Notes: generated by a model from the letters alone, not told the origin. A DNA stretch of 64,000 bases from Propionibacteriaceae bacterium (GCA_031265875.1 JAISCA010000044.1:20163-84162); one strand, 5' to 3'; numbered from the stretch's first letter, positions 16,812 to 26,047 are shown. Program-made: numbers and translations.

Positions 16812-16899
16812 GTGTCGTGTTAGGGAGATGGTTGATAGGCGAGCCTGGGTCAGATGGGGTGTCTGGCCAGGCGGAGGGTCGTCTGAACACTGGACGTGT

Positions 16900-17373
16900 T
16901 CAGACGGGGGTCAGGGTGGAGCCTGGCACATGCTCCATGATGACGCTGGTCTCGGTCGAGGCGATGTGGGGGCTGGCGCTGAGCTCTCGCACCACGAAGT
17001 CACGCAGGGTGGCCGGATTGGCCACCGCCACCTGGACCATCAGGTCGTACGCCCCGGTCAAGAAGAAGACCGTCATCACGCCGTCGGCGCTGGCCAGGCG
17101 CTGCGCTTCGGTCAACAACTTGCTGCGAGAGGTGGCCTGGACCTTGACCAAGATCAGAGCTTGGATCGGCCGCCCCAGGGCGGCCGGGTCGACCACGGCG
17201 CGGAAGCCCTTGATGACGCCGGCGTCGACCAGCGCTTTGACCCGGCTGTGACTGGTCGATTCGGCGATCTTGACCGCCTCGGCGATGCCGTGGTTGGAGA
17301 GGCGGCCATTACGCATCAAGAGTTGCAAGATTCGCTGGTCGATGGCGTCCAGCGTGGTGTCGGGCTTGGCCAT
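16900..17373 (-). CDS. Lrp/AsnC-family regulator, probable AldR
   Basis: The protein has 157 residues. The N-terminal HTH is LDAIDQRILQLLMRNGRLSNHGIAEAVKIAESTSHSRVKALVDAGVI (quoted here only by its ends: LDAIDQRIL to KALVDAGVI, residues 8-54). The C-terminal RAM domain (about 70-145) binds amino acids and forms octamers. It is divergent from alanine dehydrogenase, the arrangement of mycobacterial AldR-ald, where the regulator responds to alanine. Controlling ald, and perhaps cycA, is therefore the best guess. Its start appears leaderless. Confidence 0.88.
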   Translation of the reverse strand: MAKPDTTLDAIDQRILQLLMRNGRLSNHGIAEAVKIAESTSHSRVKALVDAGVIKGFRAVVDPAALGRPIQALILVKVQATSRSKLLTEAQRLASADGVMTVFFLTGAYDLMVQVAVANPATLRDFVVRELSASPHIASTETSVIMEHVPGSTLTPV

Positions 17374-17379
17374 GACACG

Positions 17380-17398
17380 ACACTACCGAAGAATCTTC
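17380..17398. promoter_or_regulatory. Leaderless -10 and adjoining palindrome of the lrp gene
   Basis: On the minus strand TAGTGT (17380-17385) stands 6 nt before ATG 17373. Next to it GAAGA-A-TCTTC (17388-17398) is an 11-nt inverted repeat that could be an autoregulatory Lrp site. Confidence 0.5.
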
Positions 17399-17584
17399 AG
17401 ACCATAACCCATGATGCGCGAAATACCTGCGTCAGACCAGGCTTGGCCGCGAAAGGATCTGCGCAATTTTGGCTTAAGACTGGTCCGCGGCGGGCGACGC
17501 GCCGAGACTGGGTGGCGTCTTCCCGGCATCGAAGCCGGGGCTGACGATAACTAAACCAATTTTTGTCACCCCCAGGAGTCAAGA

Positions 17585-18703
17585 ATGAGAATCGGCGTCC
17601 CCAAAGAGATCAAGAGCCAGGAGAACCGCGTCGCCATCACGCCGGCCGGTGTGCACCACTTGGCCGGCCGGGGCCATGAGGTCTATGTCGAGGCGGGAGC
17701 CGGCCTCGGCTCCGGCGTCTCGGACGAGGACTACGTTGGCGCTGGCGCCATTCTGCTGCAGGGCGCGGCCGATGTCTGGGCCACAGCCGAACTGCTGATC
17801 AAGGTCAAGGAGCCGATCGCGGCGGAGTATCCCTACCTCCGTCCCGATCAGATCGTTTTCACCTATCTCCACCTGGCCGCCGACAAGCCCCAGACCGACG
17901 CCCTGCTGCGCTCCGGCGCCACCTCGATCGCTTACGAGACGGTTCAAACCGACGGCGGCGCCCTGCCCTTGCTCTCTCCCATGAGCGAGGTGGCCGGCCG
18001 CCTCTCCACCATCGTCGGGGCCAACGCCTTGCTCAAGCACTTCGGCGGCAACGGCACCCTGGTCGGCGGCACGGCCGGTGTGGCTCCGGCCAAGGTCGTC
18101 GTCATCGGGGCCGGCACGGCGGGCCAGAACGCCGCTCAGATCGCTTTCGGCCTGCGCGCCGACGTCACCGTTTTGGACGTCAACCTGGCTCGTTTGGCCG
18201 CGCTCGACGTCGAGTTCGGCGGTCATGCCAAGACCCTCTTCTCGACCGCCTACTCGATCGAGCAGGCCATCGCCGACGCTGACATCGTGATCGGCTCCGT
18301 CCTCATCCCCGGGGCCCGCGCGCCCAAGCTGGTGACCAACGCCATGGTCGCCAAGGCCAAGCCCGGTTCGGTCTTCGTCGACATCGCAGTCGATCAGGGC
18401 GGTTGCTTCGAGGACACCCACCCGACCACTCACGCCGACCCGACCTATCCAGTCCACCAGTCGATCGTCTACGCCGTCGCCAACATGCCTGGCGCGGTGC
18501 CGGTGACCTCGACCTACGCCCTCACCAACGCCACCTTGGCTTATGCCACCCAGATCGCCGACAAGGGCTGGCGTAAAGCCCTGACTGACAATCAAGCGCT
18601 GGCCCGCGGCCTGTCGACCCACCAAGGCAAGCTGACTAGCGCTCCTGTCGCCCAAGCCTGGGGCTACGACTCGATCTCGATCGATTCCGCCCTGGCTGGG
18701 TGA
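17585..18703 (+). CDS. ald: Alanine dehydrogenase
   Basis: The protein has 372 residues, full family length, from ATG 17585 with AGGAG upstream. It catalyses NAD-dependent oxidative deamination of L-alanine to pyruvate and ammonia, and the reverse. Key residues are visible: Arg15 in QENRVA, Lys75 in KVKEP and His96 in YLHLA bind and activate the substrate. GAGTAGQNAA near 175-184 is the NAD loop, and FVDIAVDQGG carries the conserved Asp. The 211-nt spacer to lrp has a hairpin at 17522-17539 (CCCGGC/GCCGGG). With cycA downstream this forms an alanine-use unit. Confidence 0.96.
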   Translation: MRIGVPKEIKSQENRVAITPAGVHHLAGRGHEVYVEAGAGLGSGVSDEDYVGAGAILLQGAADVWATAELLIKVKEPIAAEYPYLRPDQIVFTYLHLAADKPQTDALLRSGATSIAYETVQTDGGALPLLSPMSEVAGRLSTIVGANALLKHFGGNGTLVGGTAGVAPAKVVVIGAGTAGQNAAQIAFGLRADVTVLDVNLARLAALDVEFGGHAKTLFSTAYSIEQAIADADIVIGSVLIPGARAPKLVTNAMVAKAKPGSVFVDIAVDQGGCFEDTHPTTHADPTYPVHQSIVYAVANMPGAVPVTSTYALTNATLAYATQIADKGWRKALTDNQALARGLSTHQGKLTSAPVAQAWGYDSISIDSALAG

Positions 18704-18719
18704 TCCCCCAGCTGGTCGC

Positions 18720-18757
18720 GCCGGGCGACGGTACCCCAACCCTAACTGTCGCCCGGC
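18720..18757 (+). terminator. Hairpin after ald
   Basis: GCCGGGCGAC and GTCGCCCGGC form a 10-bp perfect stem around an 18-nt loop, 17 nt after the ald stop. There is no T-run, so this is a terminator or processing hairpin of moderate likelihood. Confidence 0.45.
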
Positions 18758-18893
18758 CGCCCGGCTTAGGTCAGCGCCGGCTCATCCGGCCCCTTCCCGT
18801 GGCAACAGCGTCATCGCCGCCCGGTCGCTTCCCCCGCTGGCCCGGTCGACGTATTCGGTCAATAACTTCAGTTGTAACGAAGGAGTTCCCCCT

Positions 18894-20372
18894 ATGAGTT
18901 CCCCCACCGCAGCCCCAGACACCGTTTCCCCAAGTCGATCCGGCGAGAATCTCGAACGTGGGCTAGGCAACCGCCACTTGCAGATGATCGCCATCGGTGG
19001 CGCCATCGGCACCGGTCTATTCATGGGTTCGGGCAAGACCATCAATCTGGCTGGCCCTTCCATCCTGTTCATCTACGCCATCATCGGCTTCTTCCTCTAT
19101 TTCGTCATGCGGGCGATGGGCGAGATCCTGTTGTCCAATCTCAACTACAAGTCGTTCCGTGACATCGTCGAGGACATCATCGGCCCCTGGGCCGGTTTCT
19201 TCGTCGGCTGGACTTACTGGCTGTGCTGGATCGTGATCGGCATGGCCGACATCGCCGCCGTCACCAGCTACGTCCTGTGGTGGTTCCCCGACCTGCCTCA
19301 GTTCGTGCCCGCCCTGGCTCTGGTCCTCCTCCTGCTCGGCCTCAACCTGGTGGCGGTCCGCCTGTTCGGCGAGATCGAGTTCTGGCTCGCCCTGATCAAG
19401 ATCATCGCCATCGTGGCCCTGGTCGTCACCGCCGTCGTGCTAGTGGCGATCGGCTTCGTCTCGCCGCCGGTCGACGCCGCGCTTCTGCCGGAAGCCGCCG
19501 CCGCTTATCCGGACGGCGCCAAGGCTTCGCTGGCGAACATACTGAACGCCAACGGCGGAGGCATGTTCCCGAACGGTCTGACCGGCTTCCTGGGCGGTTT
19601 CCAGATCGCCTTCTACGCCTTCGTCGGCATCGAACTGGTCGGCACCGCCGCCGCCGAGACCAAGGACCCGGAGAAGAGCCTGCCCAAGGCCATCAACGCC
19701 ATCCCGATCCGGGTCGTGCTCTTCTACGTCTTCGCCCTGGCCGCCATCCTGGCCGTCACGCCGTACCTGGCCATCGACCCCGCCGTCAGCCCCTTCGTCA
19801 ACATGTTCGCCCTGACCGGGTTCGCCCTGGCCGCCACGGTGGTCAACTTCGTGGTCCTGACCTCGGCCGCCTCGTCGATGAACTCAGGCATCTATTCGAC
19901 CTCGCGCATGTTGTTCGGCCTGGCCAGCACCAGGGAAGCGCCGCGAGCCTTCGGCCGGCTGTCGGACAGCAAGGTGCCGGCCAACGCCCTGCTCTTCTCC
20001 TGCGTCTGCGTCTTGCCCGGGGTGGCCCTGTTGTACGCCTCCGGCTCGATCATGTCGGCCTTCACCTACGCCACCACCTTGGCCTCGGTCCTGTTCATCT
20101 TCGTCTGGGCCCTGATCATCGTGGCCTATCTGCTCTATCGCAAGCGTCAACCAGAGTCACACGCCGCCTCGAAGTACAAGATGCCCTTGGGCCCGGTCAT
20201 GTGCTGGATCGTGTTGGCCTTCCTGGCCGCCATGGTCGTGATCTTGGCCCTAGAGAAAGAGACCTTGACGGCCCTCTTGGTCAGTCCGGCCTGGTTCGTC
20301 ATCTTGATCGTGGCCTGGCTGATCCGCCGCCAACGACAGCAGGACGATCAGGCGGGGGCGACGACCGCTTGA
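18894..20372 (+). CDS. cycA: D-serine/D-alanine/glycine permease, CycA-like
   Basis: This 492-residue APC-superfamily permease has 12 predicted membrane segments. The opening ERGLGNRHLQMIAIGGAIG, then GTGLFMGSGKTI, and MRAMGEILLSNLNYKSF match CycA very closely through the first third. GAGTT-type ribosome site AAGGAG precedes the ATG. It would import alanine (D or L), D-serine or glycine by proton symport at the cytoplasmic membrane. Its place behind ald supports alanine uptake feeding oxidation to pyruvate. Confidence 0.9.
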   Translation: MSSPTAAPDTVSPSRSGENLERGLGNRHLQMIAIGGAIGTGLFMGSGKTINLAGPSILFIYAIIGFFLYFVMRAMGEILLSNLNYKSFRDIVEDIIGPWAGFFVGWTYWLCWIVIGMADIAAVTSYVLWWFPDLPQFVPALALVLLLLGLNLVAVRLFGEIEFWLALIKIIAIVALVVTAVVLVAIGFVSPPVDAALLPEAAAAYPDGAKASLANILNANGGGMFPNGLTGFLGGFQIAFYAFVGIELVGTAAAETKDPEKSLPKAINAIPIRVVLFYVFALAAILAVTPYLAIDPAVSPFVNMFALTGFALAATVVNFVVLTSAASSMNSGIYSTSRMLFGLASTREAPRAFGRLSDSKVPANALLFSCVCVLPGVALLYASGSIMSAFTYATTLASVLFIFVWALIIVAYLLYRKRQPESHAASKYKMPLGPVMCWIVLAFLAAMVVILALEKETLTALLVSPAWFVILIVAWLIRRQRQQDDQAGATTA

Positions 20373-20422
20373 CCTGAACGTTCCACCGGAGGCTGGCGAC
20401 AGTTCTCTGGGTTCCTGCGGCG

Positions 20423-20463
20423 CGGTGTCTCGGCCGGGCGTGAGCCCGGCTGAGACACCGTTT
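20423..20463 (+). terminator. Strong terminator after cycA
   Basis: CGGTGTCTC-GCCGGGC and GCCCGGC-GAGACACCG pair over 16 positions with one internal mismatch around a GTGA loop, followed by TTT. It separates cycA from the deaminase gene. Confidence 0.8.
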
Positions 20464-20491
20464 GGAGGGCCTATCGAAGGGTTGGGCCGAC

Positions 20492-20497
20492 TACGAT
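20492..20497 (+). promoter_or_regulatory. -10 element for a leaderless start of the deaminase
   Basis: TACGAT is followed by 6 nt and ATG 20504; there is no ribosome site. This decides the start against an in-frame TTG at 20462. Confidence 0.6.
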
Positions 20498-20503
20498 CGG
20501 GTC

Positions 20504-21520
20504 ATGGATTTGACGGCCCTGCCCAAAGCTGAATTGCATGTGCACGTCGAGGGCACGCTGGAGCCGGAGTTGGTCTTCGCCTTGGCCCGCCGCCACGGTC
20601 TGACCCTGCCCTGGGCCGATCCGGACGAATTGCGGGCTGGCTATGAGTTCTCCGATCTGGCCAGCTTCCTCAAGCTGTACTACGACTGCATGACGGTCCT
20701 GCGCCAAGGCCAGGATTTCTGCGATTTGGCTCTGGCCTACCTGGAGCGGGCCGCTCGCGACGGGGTGCGGCGGGCTGAGATCTTCTTCGACCCGCAGGTC
20801 CACCTCGACCACGGTGTGCCTCTGGCCGAGCAATTGGCCGGCCTCACCGACGCCTTGGCCGAAGCCGGCCGGCGCTGGGGGATCGAGGGCGGGTACATCA
20901 TGTGCTTCCTGCGTGACCTCGGTCCGAGGTCGGCTGAGCGGTTGTGGCGGTTGGCCGAGCCCTGGGCCGATCGCTTGCTCGGCGTCGGCCTCGACTCGGC
21001 CGAGGTCGGTTTTCCGCCGGAGCCTTTCGGGCCGGTTTTCGACCAAGCCCGTCGAGCCGGGCTGCACGCGGTCGCCCACGGCGGCGAGGAGGGTCCGCCC
21101 AGCTATGTCTGGGGAGCCTTGGACCGGCTCGGAGCCGAGCGGGTGGACCACGGTCTGCGCTGTCTGGAGGACCCGGCTCTGGTCGACCGGCTGGTGGCCG
21201 AGCGGATCCCCTTGACCGGTTGTCCGTTCTCCAACGTCCGCCTACGGACGGTGGCCGACCTCGCCTCCCATCCGCTGGGCCGGATGCTGGAGTTAGGGCT
21301 CCAAGTCTGCGTCAACTCGGACGATCCGGCTTATTTCGGCGGTTACGTGGGCGACAACTTAGAGGCCGTCCGCCAAGCCCTCGGTCTGAGCGATCGAGCC
21401 GTGGCCCAGCTATGCCGTAACTCCATCCTGGGCAGTTTCGCCGAGCCGGCCCGGCGGGCCCAATGGCTGGACGAACTGGACCAGGTGAGCGCCACCGCCG
21501 TGACCGCCGACCCGGTGTGA
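20504..21520 (+). CDS. Adenine deaminase (adenosine deaminase-like type)
   Basis: This 338-residue amidohydrolase has the zinc ligands His12 and His14 in AELHVHVEGT, a His in VAHGGEEGPP with its catalytic Glu, and the Asp pair in NSDDPAYFGGY. The segments FFDPQVHLDHGV, IMCFLRDLGP and GVGLDSAEVGFPPE follow the fungal/bacterial adenine deaminase branch rather than adenosine deaminase proper. It would convert adenine to hypoxanthine and ammonia. The usual HAGEEGPP is HGGEEGPP here. The start is chosen from the leaderless promoter and from family alignment at LPKAELH. Confidence 0.82.
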   Translation: MDLTALPKAELHVHVEGTLEPELVFALARRHGLTLPWADPDELRAGYEFSDLASFLKLYYDCMTVLRQGQDFCDLALAYLERAARDGVRRAEIFFDPQVHLDHGVPLAEQLAGLTDALAEAGRRWGIEGGYIMCFLRDLGPRSAERLWRLAEPWADRLLGVGLDSAEVGFPPEPFGPVFDQARRAGLHAVAHGGEEGPPSYVWGALDRLGAERVDHGLRCLEDPALVDRLVAERIPLTGCPFSNVRLRTVADLASHPLGRMLELGLQVCVNSDDPAYFGGYVGDNLEAVRQALGLSDRAVAQLCRNSILGSFAEPARRAQWLDELDQVSATAVTADPV

Positions 21521-21619
21521 CCGCCGGCCGCCGCGCCACTGGGCCAGGACCTGGTCGGAGGCGGTGGCCGTGGCCCTGGGTCTGGGTCTGGGCCTGAGCC
21601 TGGGTCTGAGCCGAAGCGG

Positions 21620-23314
21620 TCAGACCCGTCCGCTCATCAGGTCGTCGCGGACCTGACGGCGCAAGACCTTGCCCAGCATCGACTTGGGCAGGCTGTCGGC
21701 CAGGCGAATTTGGCGCGGCACCTTGTAGCCGGTCAGACGGTCACGGCAGAAGCGGCGCACCTGATCGGGGTCGACCACCGCGCCGGGCTCGGCCACCACC
21801 ACCGCCACGACCTCCTCGCCGGCGTGCGGGTCGGGCAGGCCGATGACAGCGACGTCGGCGACGTCGGGATGGGCTCGGAGCACGTTCTCGACCTCGGAGG
21901 GAGCGACGTTGAAGCCGCTCGTGATGATGAGCTCCTTGATCCGGTCCACGATGGTGGTGAAGCCGTCCCCGTCGCAGACCACGATGTCGCCGGTCCGCAG
22001 CCAGCCGCCCGGCAACAGGGTCCGGTCGGTCTCCTCCGGGTTGTTCCAATAGCCCTTGAAGACCTGAGGCCCTCGGATCAGCAATTCGCCGCGCTCGCCT
22101 TGGGGCGTCTGGTGGGTGGGGTCGTCCGGGTCGACCACCCGCATCTCGGTGGAGGAGAAGGGCAGACCGATGGTGCCGGTGCGCCGGGTCTCGTAGAAGG
22201 GATTGCCCAAGGCCACCGGCGAGGACTCGGTCATGCCGTAGCCCTCGACCAGCAGTCCGCCGGAGACCGACTCCCACAAGGCCACGGTCGAGTCGGGCAG
22301 GGCCATGGCTCCGGAGATGCAGTACTTGGCCGCGCGCAAGGAGATGTGACGCCGCTTGGCCTCTCGGGCGGTGGCCTCGAAGATCGGCGGCACGGCGCAG
22401 AAGACGGTCGGTGGATGCTTCTTGGCCTGGGCCAGGACCAGATCGACGTCGAAATTGGGGAAGAGGACGATACGAGCCTGCTTCAAGATGCCGTAGGTCA
22501 AGAACAAGGTCATGCCGAAGGCGTGGAACATGGGCAGGACGGCGTAGAAAGTCTCTTTGCGGTACTGCGCCCCGTGCATCCAGGCCTCGCCCTGACGGGC
22601 GTTGGAGTAGAGGTTGTAATGGGTCAGGACGGCGCCCTTGGGCCGGCCGGTCGTGCCGGAGGTGTACTGGATGCAAGCGATGTCGTTGACTTGCGGGCGG
22701 GGGTAGGACGGGTCCAGCGGCGCTCCGGCCAAGAGCTGGCTCCAAGGCATGGCGCCCTTGACCCGGCTGGTCAGACGCCGCTTGGTCCGGCGCAGCGAAG
22801 GCAGCGGCAGGTGGAGAGCGGCCCGCTTGAGACGGGGGAACTCCTCCAGCAAGTTGACCGAGACGACGTGGTCCAACTCGATGTCATCCGGTTGGTTGCG
22901 CAGGTTCTGCACCGCCACGTCCCAGCAGATCGAGACCCGGGCGGTGTGATCCTCGAACATGTGACGCAGTTCCCGGGCGGTGTAGAGGGGGTTGTGCTCG
23001 ACCACGATGGCGCCGATCCTGAGACAGGCGTAGAAGGCCACCACGTGCTGGGGACAGTTGGGCAGGATCAGGGCCACCCGGTCGCCGGGCTTGACTCCTA
23101 GCCGGCGCAGCCCTTCGGCCGCGCGGGCGATTTGGTCGCCCAGCTGGAGGTAGGTCGTGGTGCGGCCGAAGAAGTCGAGGGCGATCGAGCGGCCGGCTTC
23201 GGCCACCGCCGTCTCGTACAACTCGACCAGTGACTGGGTCGGCAATTGGATCTGCTCGGGGACGCCGGGCTGGTAGAACCGGGCGAAGGAGGACGAGGAC
23301 TCGGATGACGCCAT
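21620..23314 (-). CDS. Long-chain acyl-CoA ligase (AMP-forming)
   Basis: The protein has 564 residues from ATG 23314 with GAAAGG about 9 nt before it; the longer frame to 23353 is less supported. Adenylation-enzyme motifs are in order: YTSGTTGRPKGAV (P-loop), LPMFHAFG, EGYGMTESSP, GWLRTGDI, DRIKELIITSGFNVAPSEVE, and the C-terminal catalytic lysine in MLGKVLRRQ. It activates fatty acids to acyl-CoA via acyl-AMP, for degradation or lipid synthesis, on the cytoplasmic side of the membrane. It stands alone, divergent from the LysE gene. Confidence 0.92.
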   Translation of the reverse strand: MASSESSSSFARFYQPGVPEQIQLPTQSLVELYETAVAEAGRSIALDFFGRTTTYLQLGDQIARAAEGLRRLGVKPGDRVALILPNCPQHVVAFYACLRIGAIVVEHNPLYTARELRHMFEDHTARVSICWDVAVQNLRNQPDDIELDHVVSVNLLEEFPRLKRAALHLPLPSLRRTKRRLTSRVKGAMPWSQLLAGAPLDPSYPRPQVNDIACIQYTSGTTGRPKGAVLTHYNLYSNARQGEAWMHGAQYRKETFYAVLPMFHAFGMTLFLTYGILKQARIVLFPNFDVDLVLAQAKKHPPTVFCAVPPIFEATAREAKRRHISLRAAKYCISGAMALPDSTVALWESVSGGLLVEGYGMTESSPVALGNPFYETRRTGTIGLPFSSTEMRVVDPDDPTHQTPQGERGELLIRGPQVFKGYWNNPEETDRTLLPGGWLRTGDIVVCDGDGFTTIVDRIKELIITSGFNVAPSEVENVLRAHPDVADVAVIGLPDPHAGEEVVAVVVAEPGAVVDPDQVRRFCRDRLTGYKVPRQIRLADSLPKSMLGKVLRRQVRDDLMSGRV

Positions 23315-23434
23315 GGCGGGCCTTTCGGGACGCGGCGGGCTGTGGCTTCCCACCCTAGCGGCTCAACTTACGGAGCCGTAACCTGGCCGGGCCCGGTTTT
23401 GGTCGAGCCGTCGGGTCAGGGCCGGGGCGGACCG

Positions 23435-23440
23435 TACACT
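23435..23440 (+). promoter_or_regulatory. -10 element for a leaderless start of the LysE gene
   Basis: TACACT is followed by 6 nt and GTG 23447, without a ribosome site. It favours this GTG over the far-upstream ATG of the open frame. Confidence 0.65.
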
Positions 23441-23446
23441 GCTGGC

Positions 23447-24055
23447 GTGGCTTGGTCGGCGGTCCTCAGCGGTCTCGGTTTCGGACTGTCCCTGATCGTC
23501 GCCATCGGGGCTCAGAACGCCTTCGTCCTACGTCAGGGGCTGCGGCGGGAGCACGTCGGCCCGGTGGTGCTGATCTGCGCCGGATCGGACATGGCTTTGA
23601 TCGCCTTGGGCACGGGCGGCCTCGACCTGGTCACGCGCTGGGCCGCTTGGCTGGTGCCGGCCTTGCGTTACGGCGGCGCCGCTTTCTTGATCGTTTACGG
23701 CGGACTGGCTCTGCGGCGAGCCTTGCGGCCGGGCCGACTGTTGGCCGATCCGGCCGGGCGTCCCAGTCGGCTGGGGGCCTGTCTAGCCACCTGCTTGGCT
23801 CTGACCTGGCTCAATCCCCACGTTTGGCTCGACACCGTCTTATTGCTCGGCTCGGTCGCCAACGGTCAGGGCGACCGGCGCTGGTGGTTCGCCGCCGGGG
23901 CCATGGCCGCCAGTTGGCTCTTCTTCAGCGCCCTCGGCTGCGGCGCCCGCTGGCTGAAGCCTTGGTTCGCCTCAGCCAAGGCCTGGCGCGCGTTGGACGC
24001 CGGTGTCGCCCTGGTCATGTGGGGCATCGCCGCCTCCCTGTTGCTGCGCGGCTGA
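23447..24055 (+). CDS. LysE/ArgO-family amino acid exporter
   Basis: This 202-residue inner-membrane protein has about six hydrophobic segments. The family signature IGAQNAFVLRQGLRREHV opens the protein, followed by ICAGSDMALIALG and TWLNPHVWLDTVLLLGSV, which is the second conserved block of ArgO/LysE. Such carriers export lysine, arginine or analogues. No LysG/ArgP regulator is adjacent; the acyl-CoA ligase is divergent. The GTG start is set by a promoter 6 nt upstream. Confidence 0.88.
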   Translation: MAWSAVLSGLGFGLSLIVAIGAQNAFVLRQGLRREHVGPVVLICAGSDMALIALGTGGLDLVTRWAAWLVPALRYGGAAFLIVYGGLALRRALRPGRLLADPAGRPSRLGACLATCLALTWLNPHVWLDTVLLLGSVANGQGDRRWWFAAGAMAASWLFFSALGCGARWLKPWFASAKAWRALDAGVALVMWGIAASLLLRG

Positions 24056-24069
24056 GCGGCTCGGTCGGA

Positions 24070-24783
24070 TCAAGCCGAGATGGGCAGAGCCGAGATCTGG
24101 ACTGACTCGCCGGCCATGATCAAGGTCAGATCTTGACGTTTGGTCCGGAAGGTCAAACTGCCGCTGAGACTCTGGCCGGCCCGGACGTAGCCGCTGTCCA
24201 AACTGTCCGGTCCGTCGATGACGGGGTAGATGATGGCGTCGTCGGTGGAGGCGACGGTGTAGGCGTAGAACTGGTACGGCAATAATCCTTTATCGACGGT
24301 GATGTCGACCGTGACCGTGACGCGCGAGTCGTCCCAGCGCGGGCTGCCGATGGACCAGTGGCCGATGGTGCTGCCGTATTCGAAAGGCATGCCGTCGCTA
24401 CGGCTGGCGCTGGTGGTGGGATCGGACGGGCTCGGCGCCGGCGGAGCGGACCGGAAGATCTGCGATAGGACGAAGGCCACTAACACGACCAGGGCGGCGG
24501 CCAGAGTCAAAACGATCAAGCTGGGCGGTCTTCTGGGCGTGGCGTAGCGAGCGATGGCGACGCCGCCGGGGGTGGGGGAGCCGAGTGGTTGGGATGGGGC
24601 CGGGGGGAGGACCGGAGGGCTGAGCGGTTGATCGGCCCGGGGGCGGTATTGGTAGCCGGCCAGGATCGGAGTGGCGCTAGCCGGCGGCGCGAAAGTGGAT
24701 CTAGCGCCCGGTTGGGTGGCTGGGCCGCCGGTCGGCTGGGCGGTCGCGGCGGCGGTCGGCTGAGAGTCGGACGATTGTGACAT
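24070..24783 (-). CDS. Membrane-anchored protein with a Pro-rich cytoplasmic head, unknown function
   Basis: This protein has 237 residues. The start is ATG 24783 (GGAAG just upstream); the open frame continues into a repetitive spacer and is not coding there. Residues 1-85 are Ala/Pro/Gln-rich. A single membrane helix follows (about 88-108, SLIVLTLAAALVVLVAFVL). Then comes an extracytoplasmic beta domain of about 120 residues (VTVTVDITVDKGLLPYQFYAY ... GSLTFRTKRQDLTLIM) that looks like a DUF4352-type or immunoglobulin-like fold. No catalytic motif is visible. Confidence 0.6.
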   Translation of the reverse strand: MSQSSDSQPTAAATAQPTGGPATQPGARSTFAPPASATPILAGYQYRPRADQPLSPPVLPPAPSQPLGSPTPGGVAIARYATPRRPPSLIVLTLAAALVVLVAFVLSQIFRSAPPAPSPSDPTTSASRSDGMPFEYGSTIGHWSIGSPRWDDSRVTVTVDITVDKGLLPYQFYAYTVASTDDAIIYPVIDGPDSLDSGYVRAGQSLSGSLTFRTKRQDLTLIMAGESVQISALPISA

Positions 24784-24810
24784 CGCTTCCAGGATAGGGG
24801 ACCGAAGCGA

Positions 24811-24920
24811 GCCGCTGGACCGGCTCGGCTGGGCTGGTCCGGCCGGGTCGATGTGGCTGGACCGGTTGGGCTGGGTTGGTCCGGCTGGGTCGATGTGGCT
24901 GGACCGGTTGGGCTGGGCCG
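24811..24920. repeat. 42-bp tandem repeat in a divergent spacer
   Basis: Two full units of 42 bp (24811-24852 and 24853-24894) and a third partial unit (to about 24920) share the core GTGGCTGGACCGG and GGTCCGGC.GGGTCGAT. The 232-nt spacer separates the membrane protein and the DUF4192 gene. The unit length is a multiple of three, which keeps long false frames open. Confidence 0.75.
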
Positions 24921-25015
24921 GCGGCTTGTCCACAGCCCCTTCCTGGGGCCGGGGCGTCATGCACAGCGGCGTCACTTCCGAGTCGTCGGGCCCGTTCCGC
25001 TCCACAGTCCTAGAT

Positions 25016-26047
25016 ATGACTGAGCCAATGACATCGCCGTCCTCTGAACGGGACCCCCAGACTCTGACCGTGCGCCGACCGGGCGACCTGGTCATGCTCC
25101 TGCCTTATCTACTCGGCTTCCAACCCGCCGACTCCCTGGTCTTATTGCTCCTGCGTCAGCAGGAGGTCCACCTGACGGCTCGTTTCGATCTGTTCAGCCT
25201 GACCGCGCGGCCGGTGGCGGCCAGTGACTTCATCGACGAGGTCAGTCGGTCCGTCGCGCCGGCCCAGTTGCGGGCCTTGGCCGTCGTCTATGCCCCCCGG
25301 CCGCAGGCCCGGGCGGCCTGGTCGGTGATCGAACCGGCCTTGGCCGGCTGGGTCGACTTGGCTCTGCTGGTCGACGGGGCCGAGTGGTGGCCGGCCGACG
25401 CTCCGCCCGGCGCTCCGGGCCGCCCCTGCCCGAGGCATAGCTCCTTGGAGGCGACGGCGGTCGGGGCCGGGTTGTCCGTCGCCCCTTCCCGGCAGGCCCT
25501 GGCCGACCGCATCGCCCCGCCGGCCCCGGAACGGGAGGACGACTTGTTGGCCCGGCGCCTGGGTCTGATGGCCGAACTGGCCGAGTCCTCCACCGGGGCC
25601 TGGATCGAATCGCTGCGCGACTTGGTGGCGCGGTCCGGCCAGGGCCAGACCCTGAGCGACGACGACTGTCTCAGGGCCGGCCTGTTGGTCGAGCAGACCG
25701 AAGTCAGAGATCAGCTCTGGCTGGAGCTCGACGCCGCTTCCGCCCCCTCCCAGATCCGCTTGTGGAGCGAGGTCTTGCGCCGCAGCGTGGCCGGTCAGAG
25801 GGTTCTGCCGCTGTGCGTCCTCGGCCTGGTGGCCTGGCAGGCCGGGCAGGGGGCCTTGCTGTCGATCTGCCATGAGCGAGCCGCCGCCCTCGACCCGGGC
25901 TTCCCTCTGGTCGGCCTGCTCGACACCATCCGCGACCGTCGGCTGCCACCGGCCAGCTGGCAGGAGTCGATCCGGTCGGCCGGGGCGTCTAACCAGGCGG
26001 CTGGGGCTGGGCCGCCCGCCGATCCCGCCCCGGATCTGGAACGATAG
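25016..26047 (+). CDS. DUF4192 domain-containing protein
   Basis: The protein has 343 residues from ATG 25016. The diagnostic beginning, LTVRRPGDLVMLLPYLLGFQPADSLVLLLL, is the DUF4192 signature found across Actinobacteria. The middle part keeps the LRALAVVYAPRPQARAAW and CLRAGLLVEQTEVRD blocks, and VLPLCVLGLVAWQAGQGALLSICHERA lies near the end. Function is unknown. The upstream frame through the tandem repeat is rejected as coding. The C-terminal Pro/Ala tail varies in the family. Confidence 0.8.
   Translation: MTEPMTSPSSERDPQTLTVRRPGDLVMLLPYLLGFQPADSLVLLLLRQQEVHLTARFDLFSLTARPVAASDFIDEVSRSVAPAQLRALAVVYAPRPQARAAWSVIEPALAGWVDLALLVDGAEWWPADAPPGAPGRPCPRHSSLEATAVGAGLSVAPSRQALADRIAPPAPEREDDLLARRLGLMAELAESSTGAWIESLRDLVARSGQGQTLSDDDCLRAGLLVEQTEVRDQLWLELDAASAPSQIRLWSEVLRRSVAGQRVLPLCVLGLVAWQAGQGALLSICHERAAALDPGFPLVGLLDTIRDRRLPPASWQESIRSAGASNQAAGAGPPADPAPDLER

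Noticed and set aside
17374..17584. Glycine riboswitch in front of ald
   Set aside because: None of the conserved glycine-aptamer segments can be found; only a simple hairpin is present.
21710..23101. 463-codon open frame antisense to the acyl-CoA ligase
   Set aside because: Shadow frame; the ligase on the opposite strand carries all adenylation motifs.
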